A stretch of 6,199 nucleotides of DNA. Origin: Candidatus Parcubacteria bacterium. Lineage in GTDB: Bacteria > Patescibacteriota > Minisyncoccia > UBA6257 > JAPLYJ01. Shown here piece after piece: positions 1-6,100 of the stretch. Position 1 is the first letter of the stretch. Each line of letters opens with the position of its first letter. The position numbers were made by a program, and so were the translations under genes. Location of the stretch: assembly GCA_026395655.1 (NCBI GenBank), contig JAPLYJ010000051.1, forward strand, positions 1 through 6,199. The letters are read 5' to 3'. Under the pieces are notes generated by a model. It worked only from the letters and a program-made list of their open reading frames with translations, did no database searches and was not told the DNA's origin.

Positions 1-132
1 ATTGATAGGATTAAAAAAGCAGGCAAACAAATCATTGTAATGTCTACCAGGGGCCATATTTCAAAAGAATTATTAGAAAGAGCTAAATTTATTGATTTAC
101 GTAAGATTAGAGAAGAAATAAGCCAAAAATAA
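1..132 (+). CDS. C-terminal end of a probable NYN-domain (LabA/DUF88-like) protein, 5' truncated
   Basis: An open frame enters from the left edge in frame 1 and ends at a TAA at 130-132, giving 43 residues. The visible part has a hydrophobic strand (KQIIVMST), then RGHISKELLERAKFIDLRKI and a charged helical tail. This resembles the end of NYN (PIN-like) nuclease domains, where a final beta strand is followed by 'S..L...AD.FIDL..LR'. NYN proteins are a family of predicted metal-dependent RNases. The catalytic aspartates would lie upstream, outside the window, so neither activity nor start can be judged. The gene converges on gatB. The hairpin just after the stop lacks a T-run on this strand, so it is not a good terminator for this gene. 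The family call rests on a short segment and another Rossmann-like fold is possible. Confidence 0.55.
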   Translation: MDRIKKAGKQIIVMSTRGHISKELLERAKFIDLRKIREEISQK

Positions 133-177
133 AAAATCTGGAGCTATCCCGAAGGATACTCCAGAGTGTTATCACAT
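125..177 (-). ncRNA. Candidate small RNA of about 50 nt between its own promoter and terminator
   Basis: On the minus strand a near-consensus promoter (182-209) predicts a start near 175-177, and a strong intrinsic terminator begins at 165. The predicted RNA has about ten unpaired 5' bases (AAUGUGAUAACAC region), then a 12-bp hairpin with a UUCG loop and a U-rich tail. No ORF fits in it. The gatB stop lies about 110 bases upstream on the same strand, so this would be a 3'-UTR small RNA with its own promoter sharing the gatB terminator. Its 3' tail overlaps the last codons and stop of the convergent NYN-like gene in antisense. It could instead be a remnant promoter whose gene was lost. Existence of the transcript is inference. 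Confidence 0.4.
131..165 (-). terminator. Strong intrinsic terminator with UUCG tetraloop, downstream of gatB
   Basis: Bases 137-149 pair with 154-165 to give a 12-bp stem with one bulged C at 144. The loop is 150-153, which reads TTCG on the minus strand and is closed by C-G, the very stable cUUCGg tetraloop. On the minus strand the stem is followed by TTTTTT (136-131), an A and five more Ts, the classic Rho-independent layout. On the plus strand no T-run follows, so direction is clear. It can end both gatB transcripts (about 120-base 3' UTR) and the candidate small RNA. Confidence 0.9.
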
Positions 178-181
178 TGTC

Positions 182-209
182 AGTATAGCAAATCTTTATT
201 AGTTGTCAA
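182..209 (-). promoter_or_regulatory. Near-consensus sigma70-type promoter in the gatB 3' region
   Basis: Read on the minus strand, a perfect -35 TTGACA (209-204) is followed by a 16-base spacer and TATACT (187-182) preceded by TGC, an extended -10. This is the best promoter match I found in the window. The predicted start is about 175-177 and transcription runs leftward into the UUCG terminator at 165-131. No same-strand gene follows inside the window. Confidence 0.7.
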
Positions 210-286
210 CGGCATAGATAAGAAACGAAGTTTGCTTTATAAAAAATTCATTTAAGTTTATGCGTCCAAGGTAAAAATCTAGATGT

Positions 287-1801
287 TTAATTTTCTAATT
301 CTTTGAGAAATAGATCTTTTAAGATTTGGGGATCAGCAGCTCCTTTGGTTTTAGCCATGGCTTGACCTATCAAAAATTGTAAAGAATTCATTTTTCCATT
401 TTTAAATTCAGCAATGACTTTTGGATTTTGATTTATAATTTCTAAGATGACTGATTTTAAAGCTGATTCATCTGAAACTTGTTCTAAGTTCATTTCTTTG
501 ATTAAAAGATGTGGTTCTTTACCCGTTTTAAACATTTCTTCTAAGATGTTTTTAGCACCTCTGGAAGATACTTTATTATTGTAAATTAAAGATATTAATT
601 GACTAAAAGAAGCTGGTGTAATACGTAATTCTTCTATTTTAGCGCCTTTTAAAGCCATTAAACCTTTTAAATCACTGGTTAAATAGTTATAGCACAATGA
701 AATGATTTTTTGACGATCTTCTGCTGTTTGATCAGCTACTTCGCTTTGCGTTTCAGACACACATTTTTCTAAAAAATCAGCTAATTTAGGTTCTTGAATT
801 AAATTAATGGCTGCAGCATTAGATATATTTAATTGTGAAATTAATCTTGTTTTTTTCTCCCAAGGTAATTCAGGTAAAGACATTTTTAATTCATCAAAAG
901 AAAAAAGTCCAGTTTCTTTTTCATTGGTAAAAACTGTAATAGGTGGTAAATCTGGTTCTGGGAAATATCTGTAATCTTGAGCTTCTTCTTTGCTCCTTTG
1001 GCTGTAAGTGATACCTTTAACATCATCCCAACCGCGTGTTTCTTGTTTTATTTTTTCTTTGCTATCTAACATTTCTGTTTGTCTTTGTATTTCAAATTCA
1101 ATAGCACGTTCTACAGACCTAAAAGAGTTTAGATTTTTAACTTCTACTTTAGTACCATATTTTTTTATTAAAGCATCTTCTTTAGAACTTAAACTGATAT
1201 TAACTTCTACCCTCATTTGTCCTTTTTCCATATCAGCGTCAGAAGCATCTAGATATCTTAAAATTAATTGTAAGCTTTGACCGAAGAGTTTGGCTTTTTC
1301 TGCTGAGTGGATTTCTGGTTCAGTAACTAATTCTAACAAAGCTACACCAGCTCTGTTTAAGTCTATTAAAGTATTTTTATTAATTTGATCATGGATTAAT
1401 TTACCAGCATCTTCTTCTAAATGAATTCTGGTAATGCTAATTTCTTTTTGTGATATTTCTGGATTATCTGATAAAAATAAATTGATTTTACCATTGATAC
1501 AAAAAGGTAAATCATATTGAGAAATTTGATATCCTTTGGGTAGATCAGGGTAGAAATAATTTTTACGATCAAACTTAGAATGCTGATTAATTTCACAATT
1601 TAAAGCTAGACCCATTTGAATTACTTTTTTGATAGCTTCTTTGTTCATGACTGGGAGTGTGCCAGGATGACCTGCGCAAATGGGGCAGATATTGATATTA
1701 GGATGATTTTCATCAGGGTCATTCAAACACTGACAAAACATTTTTGTTTTGGTTTTAAGTTCTGCGTGTATTTCTAACCCTATTGTAGGATAATATTCCA
1801 T
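287..1801 (-). CDS. gatB: Asp-tRNA(Asn)/Glu-tRNA(Gln) amidotransferase subunit B
   Basis: GatB is the tRNA-binding kinase subunit of cytosolic GatCAB. It phosphorylates the side chain of mischarged Glu-tRNA(Gln) or Asp-tRNA(Asn), which is then amidated with ammonia from GatA. The 504-residue protein opens with the family signature GLEIHAELKTKTKMFC (8-23). Cysteines 23, 25, 39 and 42 (FCQC, CPIC) match the zinc-site cysteines, followed by GHPGTLP and FDRKNYFYPDLPKGYQISQ. RYFPEPDLPP marks the end of the catalytic half. The final 100 or so residues are the YqeY-like tRNA-binding tail, ending in LIGQAMAKTKGAADP. Length is slightly above the usual 475-490. The ATG at 1801 starts right at the conserved motif; no Shine-Dalgarno precedes it. 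gatA and gatC are not adjacent. It is transcribed divergently from tmk. Confidence 0.97.
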   Translation of the reverse strand: MEYYPTIGLEIHAELKTKTKMFCQCLNDPDENHPNINICPICAGHPGTLPVMNKEAIKKVIQMGLALNCEINQHSKFDRKNYFYPDLPKGYQISQYDLPFCINGKINLFLSDNPEISQKEISITRIHLEEDAGKLIHDQINKNTLIDLNRAGVALLELVTEPEIHSAEKAKLFGQSLQLILRYLDASDADMEKGQMRVEVNISLSSKEDALIKKYGTKVEVKNLNSFRSVERAIEFEIQRQTEMLDSKEKIKQETRGWDDVKGITYSQRSKEEAQDYRYFPEPDLPPITVFTNEKETGLFSFDELKMSLPELPWEKKTRLISQLNISNAAAINLIQEPKLADFLEKCVSETQSEVADQTAEDRQKIISLCYNYLTSDLKGLMALKGAKIEELRITPASFSQLISLIYNNKVSSRGAKNILEEMFKTGKEPHLLIKEMNLEQVSDESALKSVILEIINQNPKVIAEFKNGKMNSLQFLIGQAMAKTKGAADPQILKDLFLKELEN

Positions 1802-1843
1802 ATGTATATTTTAACTGATTTTTTATTTTTTTTCCATATTCAT

Positions 1844-1872
1844 TTGACGCTTTTTTATTACAATGATATTCT
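1844..1872 (+). promoter_or_regulatory. Promoter of tmk-thyX in the gatB/tmk divergent spacer
   Basis: TTGACG (1844-1849) is separated by 17 bases from TATTCT (1867-1872), with TGA directly before the -10 as an extended element. The predicted start near 1879 leaves a leader of only about 15 AT-rich bases before the tmk ATG, with no Shine-Dalgarno motif. The 92-base spacer must also serve gatB on the other strand. The only minus-strand candidate is a weak TAAAAT at 1813-1808 without a clear -35. Confidence 0.65.
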
Positions 1873-1893
1873 TAAAGAAACAATTTTAAAAAT

Positions 1894-2532
1894 ATGTCAC
1901 AAAAAGGAATTTTCGTTGTCTTTGAGGGAGTAGAAGGTTGCGGTAAAAGCACGGTCATTAAATGGCTATCAGAGAGTCTCCAATCAGAGGGATATGGTAT
2001 ATATTTAACTAGGGAACCAGGCGGTAAAGGTAGTGATCTAGCGGAAAGCATTAGACAATTGATTCTAAACCCTGAAAATAACGTATATCCGGAAACAGAA
2101 GCGTATTTATTTGCTGCAAGTCGCGCTCAACATGTTAGAGAGGTGATTGCTCCTCATATAGAAAAAGGTGAAATTGTTTTATGTGATAGATTTGTCCATT
2201 CTTCTTTAGCATATCAAGGCGTGGGACGTAAATTAGGACAAGACCAGGTTAATAATATTAATCAGTTAGCTATAGGTAAATATTGGCCTGATATTATTGT
2301 GCTTTTAGACCTTGATCCCGTAATTGGATTAGGACGGAAAGAAAAAGGGAATATGAGTAAAGATAGAATAGATAGCGAGGTTATGTCTTTTCATCAAACA
2401 ATTAGAGGAGCATATTTGAAAATGGCTTCAGAAGATGATAGATTTATAATAGTAGATGCTAGCCAGAGTTTAGAAAAAGTGAAAGATGATGTTTATCGTT
2501 TATTAATAGAAAAAATAAAAACATGGAAATAG
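1894..2532 (+). CDS. tmk: Thymidylate (dTMP) kinase
   Basis: Tmk phosphorylates dTMP to dTDP with ATP in the cytosol, an essential step to dTTP. The 212-residue protein has the P-loop GVEGCGKST (12-20), the TREPGG motif (39-44) that contacts substrate and magnesium, the DR pair at 98-99 in DRFVHSSLAYQG, and the LLDLDP strand (137-142). The LID region around 147-162 (GRKEKGNMSKDRIDSE) carries basic residues, while the P-loop X positions lack Arg, which suits the bacterial type II arrangement. Length matches the family (about 205-215). The ATG at 1894 lies just before the first beta strand. Its last bases overlap the thyX start by 10 nt, so the two are very likely co-transcribed and translationally coupled from the promoter at 1844-1872. 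Confidence 0.97.
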   Translation: MSQKGIFVVFEGVEGCGKSTVIKWLSESLQSEGYGIYLTREPGGKGSDLAESIRQLILNPENNVYPETEAYLFAASRAQHVREVIAPHIEKGEIVLCDRFVHSSLAYQGVGRKLGQDQVNNINQLAIGKYWPDIIVLLDLDPVIGLGRKEKGNMSKDRIDSEVMSFHQTIRGAYLKMASEDDRFIIVDASQSLEKVKDDVYRLLIEKIKTWK

Positions 2533-3182
2533 AAATTATTGAACCTAAGCATGAGATTGTAGATGAAATTAATAGTCAAGCTATTTTAAAAAAAATAGAA
2601 CGTATTGGACGAGTTTCACATAAAAGCGAAGATAGGACTGCTCCTGGGACAGCTGAAGAATTTATTAAAAAGCTCTTAGGTTGGGGTCATGAGAGTATTT
2701 TAGAGCATGTTTCTTTTACTGTGAAATTCATTTGTGATAGAGGAGTAACTCACGAATTAGTACGTCATAGGATCGCAGCTTATACCCAAGAATCCACTCG
2801 TTATTGTAATTATTCTGGTAAGATTCAATTCATCAAACCTTTATTTTTTAAAGAAGATAGCGAAGCATATCGTCTTTGGTTAGAAAGTTGTGAAGCTTGT
2901 GCCTCTTCATATTTAAAATTAATATCTTCTGGGGCTAAACCAGAAGAAGCGAGAGACGTTTTATCTAATTCCCTAAAAACAGAAATTTATGCTACATATA
3001 ATTTAAGGGAATGGAGGCATGTATTTAAAATGCGTTGTCAAAAAGCTGCCCATCCACAAATTAGAGAAATTATGATCCCGCTTTTAGAAGAATTACAAAA
3101 GGAAATCCCTGTTATCTTTGATGATTTTGAGATAATAACAATAGATGATTCATATCCTAAAGCTGCTATTAAAAAGGTATGA
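2523..3182 (+). CDS. thyX: Flavin-dependent thymidylate synthase ThyX
   Basis: ThyX makes dTMP from dUMP using methylene-tetrahydrofolate, FAD and NADPH, replacing ThyA. The 219-residue protein has the upstream motif GHESILEH (55-62) and the hallmark RHRX7S motif, R81-H82-R83 to S91, continuing TRYCNYS. The C-terminal block NLREWRHVFKMRC and KAAHPQIRE holds the conserved arginines of the active site. The motif is the 'QESTRY' form, with Ala86 and Thr88 where many homologues have Ser and Asn. The ATG lies inside the tmk stop region with a 10-nt overlap and no Shine-Dalgarno, suggesting coupling to tmk. Its product dTMP is the substrate of Tmk. It ends with TGA, four bases before the stem of the bidirectional terminator. 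Confidence 0.97.
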   Translation: MEIEIIEPKHEIVDEINSQAILKKIERIGRVSHKSEDRTAPGTAEEFIKKLLGWGHESILEHVSFTVKFICDRGVTHELVRHRIAAYTQESTRYCNYSGKIQFIKPLFFKEDSEAYRLWLESCEACASSYLKLISSGAKPEEARDVLSNSLKTEIYATYNLREWRHVFKMRCQKAAHPQIREIMIPLLEELQKEIPVIFDDFEIITIDDSYPKAAIKKV

Positions 3183-3184
3183 TC

Positions 3185-3213
3185 AAAAATCCCGCTTGAA
3201 AAAGCGGGATTTT
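3185..3213. terminator. Bidirectional intrinsic terminator between thyX and rplK
   Basis: Bases 3186-3197 pair perfectly with 3202-3213, giving a 12-bp stem with a GC-rich core (TCCCGCTT/AAGCGGGA) and a GAAA loop at 3198-3201. The 5' arm starts with an A-run and the 3' arm ends with a T-run, so both strands show a hairpin with a U-rich flank. The minus-strand T-run (five) is slightly longer than the plus-strand one (four). It ends tmk-thyX and the convergent secE-nusG-rplK operon. Confidence 0.88.
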
Positions 3214-3233
3214 AAAACTTATTTTTAAAAATA

Positions 3234-3659
3234 TTAATCAGTAACTTCTATTCCCATTGACCTAGCAGTACCGGTCACAGTTTTAACGGCAGCTTCTAAA
3301 TCATCAGTATTTAAATCTGGCATTTTCTTTTTAGCAATTTCTTCTGCTTGAGCTCGAGATATTTTTCCAATTTTGCTTTTTAAAGGGTTGCCTGATCCTT
3401 TTTCTACACCAACAGCTTTACGTAACATATCTGAAACAGGGGGTTGTTTGAAAGTTAAATCAAAAGTTCTGTCTGTATATACTGTTATTTCTACGGGAAT
3501 AATATTGCCTGCTTGTTGTGCAGTAGCAGCATTAAATTTCATGCAGAATTCCTGAATATTTAAACCGTGTTGACCTAAGGCAGGTCCGACTGGAGGAGCA
3601 GGATTAGCTACGCCTGCGGGAATCTGTAATTTGATAACTGTTTTGATTGGTTTTGCCAT
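3234..3659 (-). CDS. rplK: 50S ribosomal protein L11 (uL11)
   Basis: L11 binds the GTPase-associated region of 23S rRNA and helps control elongation-factor GTPase activity. The 141 residues match the usual length. The N-terminal domain has the proline-rich PAPPVGPALGQHGLNI stretch (20-35), which contains the hinge linked to thiostrepton binding in the family. The linker is FKQPPVSDMLRKA, and the C-terminal rRNA-binding domain ends with KTVTGTARSMGIEV (126-139). It is the last gene of the secE-nusG-rplK operon, eight bases after the nusG stop, with no Shine-Dalgarno. The usual downstream partner rplA (L1) is absent: the operon instead ends about 20 bases later at the bidirectional terminator. 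Confidence 0.98.
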   Translation of the reverse strand: MAKPIKTVIKLQIPAGVANPAPPVGPALGQHGLNIQEFCMKFNAATAQQAGNIIPVEITVYTDRTFDLTFKQPPVSDMLRKAVGVEKGSGNPLKSKIGKISRAQAEEIAKKKMPDLNTDDLEAAVKTVTGTARSMGIEVTD

Positions 3660-3667
3660 ATATTTGA

Positions 3668-4216
3668 TTATGTAATTTTTTTGATTTGTAAGAAATCTAA
3701 GTCTACGGGTGTTTCTCTGCCAAAAAGTGTTACTAAGACCTTGATACGACCATGAGCCTCGTCTACCTCGCTGATTTTCCCTTCTATATCTTTAAAAGGT
3801 CCGTCAGAAATTTTAACAATATCACCAATTTTTGCATTCATCTTGTATTTAGGTTCTATATCACCCATTTTTAAAGAAATAGCTTGCATTTCTTCTGCAG
3901 AGACGGGAATAGGGGTAGTACCTGAACCAATGAAACCGGTTACTCTAGGTGTGTTGCGTACCACGTACCAAGAATCATCTGTAACCATCATTTCTACAAA
4001 AACATATCCAGGATATATTTTTTCTTCTACGATGGTTCTTTTACCTCCTTTGATTTCAATTTTTTTCTCTTTGGGGATTAAAACACTGAAAATCTTGTCT
4101 TGCATATCTAAAGATTCCACACGCTGTTTTAAATTTCTAGCTACAGCATCTTCGTAGCCGGAATATGTGTGAATGACGTACCAATTGCGTCCTAAATTGA
4201 TTTCTTGCTTAGGCAT
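3668..4216 (-). CDS. nusG: Transcription elongation/antitermination factor NusG
   Basis: NusG binds RNA polymerase over the active-site cleft, modulates pausing and termination, and can link polymerase to the leading ribosome. The 182-residue protein has the NGN domain at about 10-115, starting RNWYVIHTYSGYE and including the typical YPGYVFVEM (68-76) and the VRNTPRVTGFIG block. A linker leads to a C-terminal KOW domain at about 129-180 (IGDIVKISDGPFKDIEGKISEVD). No extra insertion is present. It starts seven bases after the secE stop and is followed eight bases later by rplK, the classic order. No Shine-Dalgarno is visible; the leader is AT-rich. Confidence 0.98.
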   Translation of the reverse strand: MPKQEINLGRNWYVIHTYSGYEDAVARNLKQRVESLDMQDKIFSVLIPKEKKIEIKGGKRTIVEEKIYPGYVFVEMMVTDDSWYVVRNTPRVTGFIGSGTTPIPVSAEEMQAISLKMGDIEPKYKMNAKIGDIVKISDGPFKDIEGKISEVDEAHGRIKVLVTLFGRETPVDLDFLQIKKIT

Positions 4217-4223
4217 GTTTTAT

Positions 4224-4421
4224 TTAACGATTAATGATCAACCTGACCATGATTTTAAAAATAGAGTCTGTACCTGTTAAAAACAAACCTACAATGGCAG
4301 ATAACCCTATAACAGCCAAAGAATGTTTGATTGTTTCTTGACGTGTAGGCCAATTGACTTTTTTAAGCTCAGCCCAAGATTCTTTGAAATATTTTATTGT
4401 CTTGTATATTAAATTTGTCAT
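4224..4421 (-). CDS. secE: Protein translocase subunit SecE
   Basis: SecE is the small clamp subunit of the SecYEG channel in the inner membrane. The 65-residue product is the short single-span form common outside Enterobacteria. It has an amphipathic helix (about 5-20), the conserved cytoplasmic motif ELKKVNWPTRQET (18-30) and one hydrophobic segment at about 33-60. The call is supported by position: it directly precedes nusG with seven bases between. It is the first gene of the operon. The promoter lies at 4497-4469, and a small hairpin sits in its leader of roughly 40 bases. There is no Shine-Dalgarno before the ATG, and the frequent upstream neighbours rpmG and tRNA-Trp are missing. Confidence 0.95.
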   Translation of the reverse strand: MTNLIYKTIKYFKESWAELKKVNWPTRQETIKHSLAVIGLSAIVGLFLTGTDSIFKIMVRLIINR

Positions 4422-4439
4422 ATTTGTTTGATTTTTAAA

Positions 4440-4455
4440 ATGCCCTCTAGGGCAT
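4440..4455 (-). promoter_or_regulatory. Leader hairpin upstream of secE
   Basis: A perfect inverted repeat (ATGCCC/GGGCAT, four-base loop) extends to further A-T pairs (4437-4439 with 4457-4459) around a bulged A. On the minus strand it is followed by TTTT. It starts only a few bases after the predicted start of the secE transcript, about 18 bases before the secE ATG. It could be an attenuator, a 5' stabilising hairpin, or a weak terminator for miaA read-through. The sequence does not decide between these. Confidence 0.55.
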
Positions 4456-4468
4456 ATTTAACACTAGT

Positions 4469-4497
4469 ATAATATCAAAGTTGGATAAAAAAAGCAA
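4469..4497 (-). promoter_or_regulatory. Promoter of the secE-nusG-rplK operon
   Basis: On the minus strand, TTGCTT (4497-4492) is followed by a 17-base spacer and TATTAT (4474-4469), with TGA directly before the -10 as an extended element. The predicted start is about 4462. It lies in the 85-base gap between miaA and secE, just after the miaA stop, so the operon need not depend on rnhB-miaA transcription. Confidence 0.7.
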
Positions 4498-4506
4498 GTT
4501 TTGGGA

Positions 4507-5421
4507 TTAATAGGTTTTTAACCATTTAGTAATATGTTTTTCAGCTTGTTTTTCTGTTTTAACCCATGTAATTTTTTGCATTTTCTTAAACCAAGTCATT
4601 TGTCTTTTAGCGTACTGACAAATGGCTCTATATAATTCTATTTGCATGGTTTTATTGTCTATCTTGTTTTCTAAATATCTGTTAATCCAACGATATTCCA
4701 AACCAAAGCTTTCTAATCTTTTAGAGCTGACTCCTTGTTTTTTTAATTTTTTAATTTCAGATATCATACCAGAAGATAGTCTGTTATCTAATCTTTTTTT
4801 GATTAATTTTTTTAATTCAGATTGATTTCTTTTAACTCCTAGAAATAAAATATTCCAATCTGGTGATATTTTTTTTAAAGGTTCTGTTTTTTTTATTTTT
4901 TCTGATATTTCTAAAGCACGAATAAGTCTGACACGATTAAAACGATCTATATTTTTTGCTCTTGCTGGATCTTTTTTAATTAATTTTTGGTATAGCTTAA
5001 TGGTGGTTAATTTTTCTAATTTTTTTCTGAGTTTGTAGTTAGGTTTTACCTGAGGAAATTGCCATCCTTCTGTTAAAGCAGAAATGTAAAAGCCTGTACC
5101 TCCGCAGATGATAGGGAGTTTTTTTCTTTTTAAGATATCTGAAATTGCTACATTGGCTTTTTTTTGAAAATCACTTACTGTAAAAATATCCGTAGGTTTA
5201 AAAACATCTAAAAGATGATGTCTGATATTATTGGAAAAATATTCTTTATTATTATTTTTGCGATCTTTTTTCACTTTACCTGTGCCTAGATCCATATTTT
5301 GATATACCTGACGGGAATCGGCAGAAATAATTTCTCCTTTATAAATTTTAGCTAATTTAATAGCTAAATCTGATTTACCAGAAGCTGTAGGTCCTAAAAT
5401 CACTAAAATTTTCTTATCCAT
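4507..5421 (-). CDS. miaA: tRNA dimethylallyltransferase MiaA
   Basis: MiaA transfers a dimethylallyl group from DMAPP to N6 of A37 in tRNAs that read codons starting with U, improving reading-frame maintenance. The 304-residue protein has the P-loop GPTASGKS (10-17), the catalytic region ISADSRQVYQNMDLGTGK (32-49), HHLLDVFKPTDIFTVSDFQ (68-86), GGTGFY (107-112), NRVRLIRALEI (162-172) and GLEY (240-243). The C-terminal QYAKRQMTWF (269-278) is conserved as well. Length is typical. The ATG overlaps the rnhB stop by eight bases (ATGGATAA), so the two are probably coupled. The coding strand is very A-rich, with two runs of eight As (4869-4876 and 4887-4894). No terminator with a good T-run follows before the secE promoter. 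Confidence 0.97.
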   Translation of the reverse strand: MDKKILVILGPTASGKSDLAIKLAKIYKGEIISADSRQVYQNMDLGTGKVKKDRKNNNKEYFSNNIRHHLLDVFKPTDIFTVSDFQKKANVAISDILKRKKLPIICGGTGFYISALTEGWQFPQVKPNYKLRKKLEKLTTIKLYQKLIKKDPARAKNIDRFNRVRLIRALEISEKIKKTEPLKKISPDWNILFLGVKRNQSELKKLIKKRLDNRLSSGMISEIKKLKKQGVSSKRLESFGLEYRWINRYLENKIDNKTMQIELYRAICQYAKRQMTWFKKMQKITWVKTEKQAEKHITKWLKTY

Positions 5422-6100
5422 GTTTTTTCATACTTTCTATTACAGGTTTATAACTGAAACGGTGTAAATTGCAAGGTCCGTATTTTTTTAACATTTTAAA
5501 ATGTAAAAGCGTAGGATATCCTTTATGAATAGCAAACTTATATTTAGGATATTTTTTATCCCAGAAAAACATTTTTTTGTCTCGCATTACTTTTGCAATG
5601 ATGGAAGCTAAACTAATAGAAATAATTTTGTTGTCACCTTTAATAATAGCTTTCTGTTGAAATTTAATTTTTAAATTTGGGTTCATTATACGGTTACCAT
5701 CTAAAAGTAAAATAGTTTTTGATAAATTAAATTTTATTTTTTTAGATAAAAGATCTAAAGATTTTTTCATGGCTAAATGACTAGCTTTTTCTATATTAAT
5801 TTTATCAATAATTTTTTGGTCAACCGAAGCGTAGGCAAATTCTATAACAGGGCATTTTTTTATCAAGTTAAATACATGTTCTCTTGAAGACGGGGACATT
5901 TTTTTAGAATCTTTAGTCAAAAATTTGATTTCTTGCCAGATTTTTAAATCAGAGGTATTTATTTTTTTAATTTTGTAATAAATGATAACCACACTGGCGG
6001 CGTAAACAGGTCCGGCTAAAGGTCCGCGACCAGCTTCGTCTAAACCCACGACATTTTTATACCCTTTTTTCCAATATGATTTTTCAATTTTCAAGTCCAT
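5414..6100 (-). CDS. rnhB: Ribonuclease HII
   Basis: RNase HII cleaves the RNA strand of RNA-DNA hybrids and starts removal of single ribonucleotides from DNA. The 228-residue protein has GLDEAGRGPLAGPV (19-32), with catalytic D21 and E22 and the GRG ribonucleotide-sensing motif. D134 lies in LLLDGN and D156 in IKGDN, completing the DEDD set by comparison with E. coli D16/E17/D108/D126. SASIIAKV-type sequence follows (SLASIIAKVMRD), and Y195 in HKGYPT is the conserved tyrosine. A lysine-rich insert at about 43-60 makes it slightly longer than E. coli RnhB. The ATG at 6100 places the motif at the expected distance. There is no Shine-Dalgarno and I found no convincing promoter. It is the first gene of the rnhB-miaA pair, divergent from the probable dnaE. 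Confidence 0.97.
   Translation of the reverse strand: MDLKIEKSYWKKGYKNVVGLDEAGRGPLAGPVYAASVVIIYYKIKKINTSDLKIWQEIKFLTKDSKKMSPSSREHVFNLIKKCPVIEFAYASVDQKIIDKINIEKASHLAMKKSLDLLSKKIKFNLSKTILLLDGNRIMNPNLKIKFQQKAIIKGDNKIISISLASIIAKVMRDKKMFFWDKKYPKYKFAIHKGYPTLLHFKMLKKYGPCNLHRFSYKPVIESMKKHG

Noticed and set aside
137..165. Hairpin as terminator of the plus-strand NYN-like gene
   Set aside because: On the plus strand the stem is followed by GTGTTATCAC with no T-run; the T-run exists only on the minus strand.
224..234. Small inverted repeat AAAC-GAA-GTTT between gatB and the terminator
   Set aside because: Only four weak base pairs with no T-run or other context; expected by chance.
1008..1280. 90-codon open frame on the plus strand inside gatB
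   Set aside because: It lies wholly antisense to a well-conserved gatB segment and its product resembles no family I recognise; a shadow of the coding strand. The same applies to the plus-strand frames at 3373-3555, 3843-4157 and 4622-4825.
1801..1813. Leaderless gatB from a TAAAAT -10 at 1813-1808
   Set aside because: The -10 would place the start at the A of the ATG, but no -35 or TGn element supports it and such hexamers are frequent in AT-rich spacers.
3180..3182. Recoded TGA codon as in some CPR lineages (SR1, Gracilibacteria)
   Set aside because: The TGA ends thyX at the expected family length, followed at once by a terminator, and no gene here contains an in-frame TGA.
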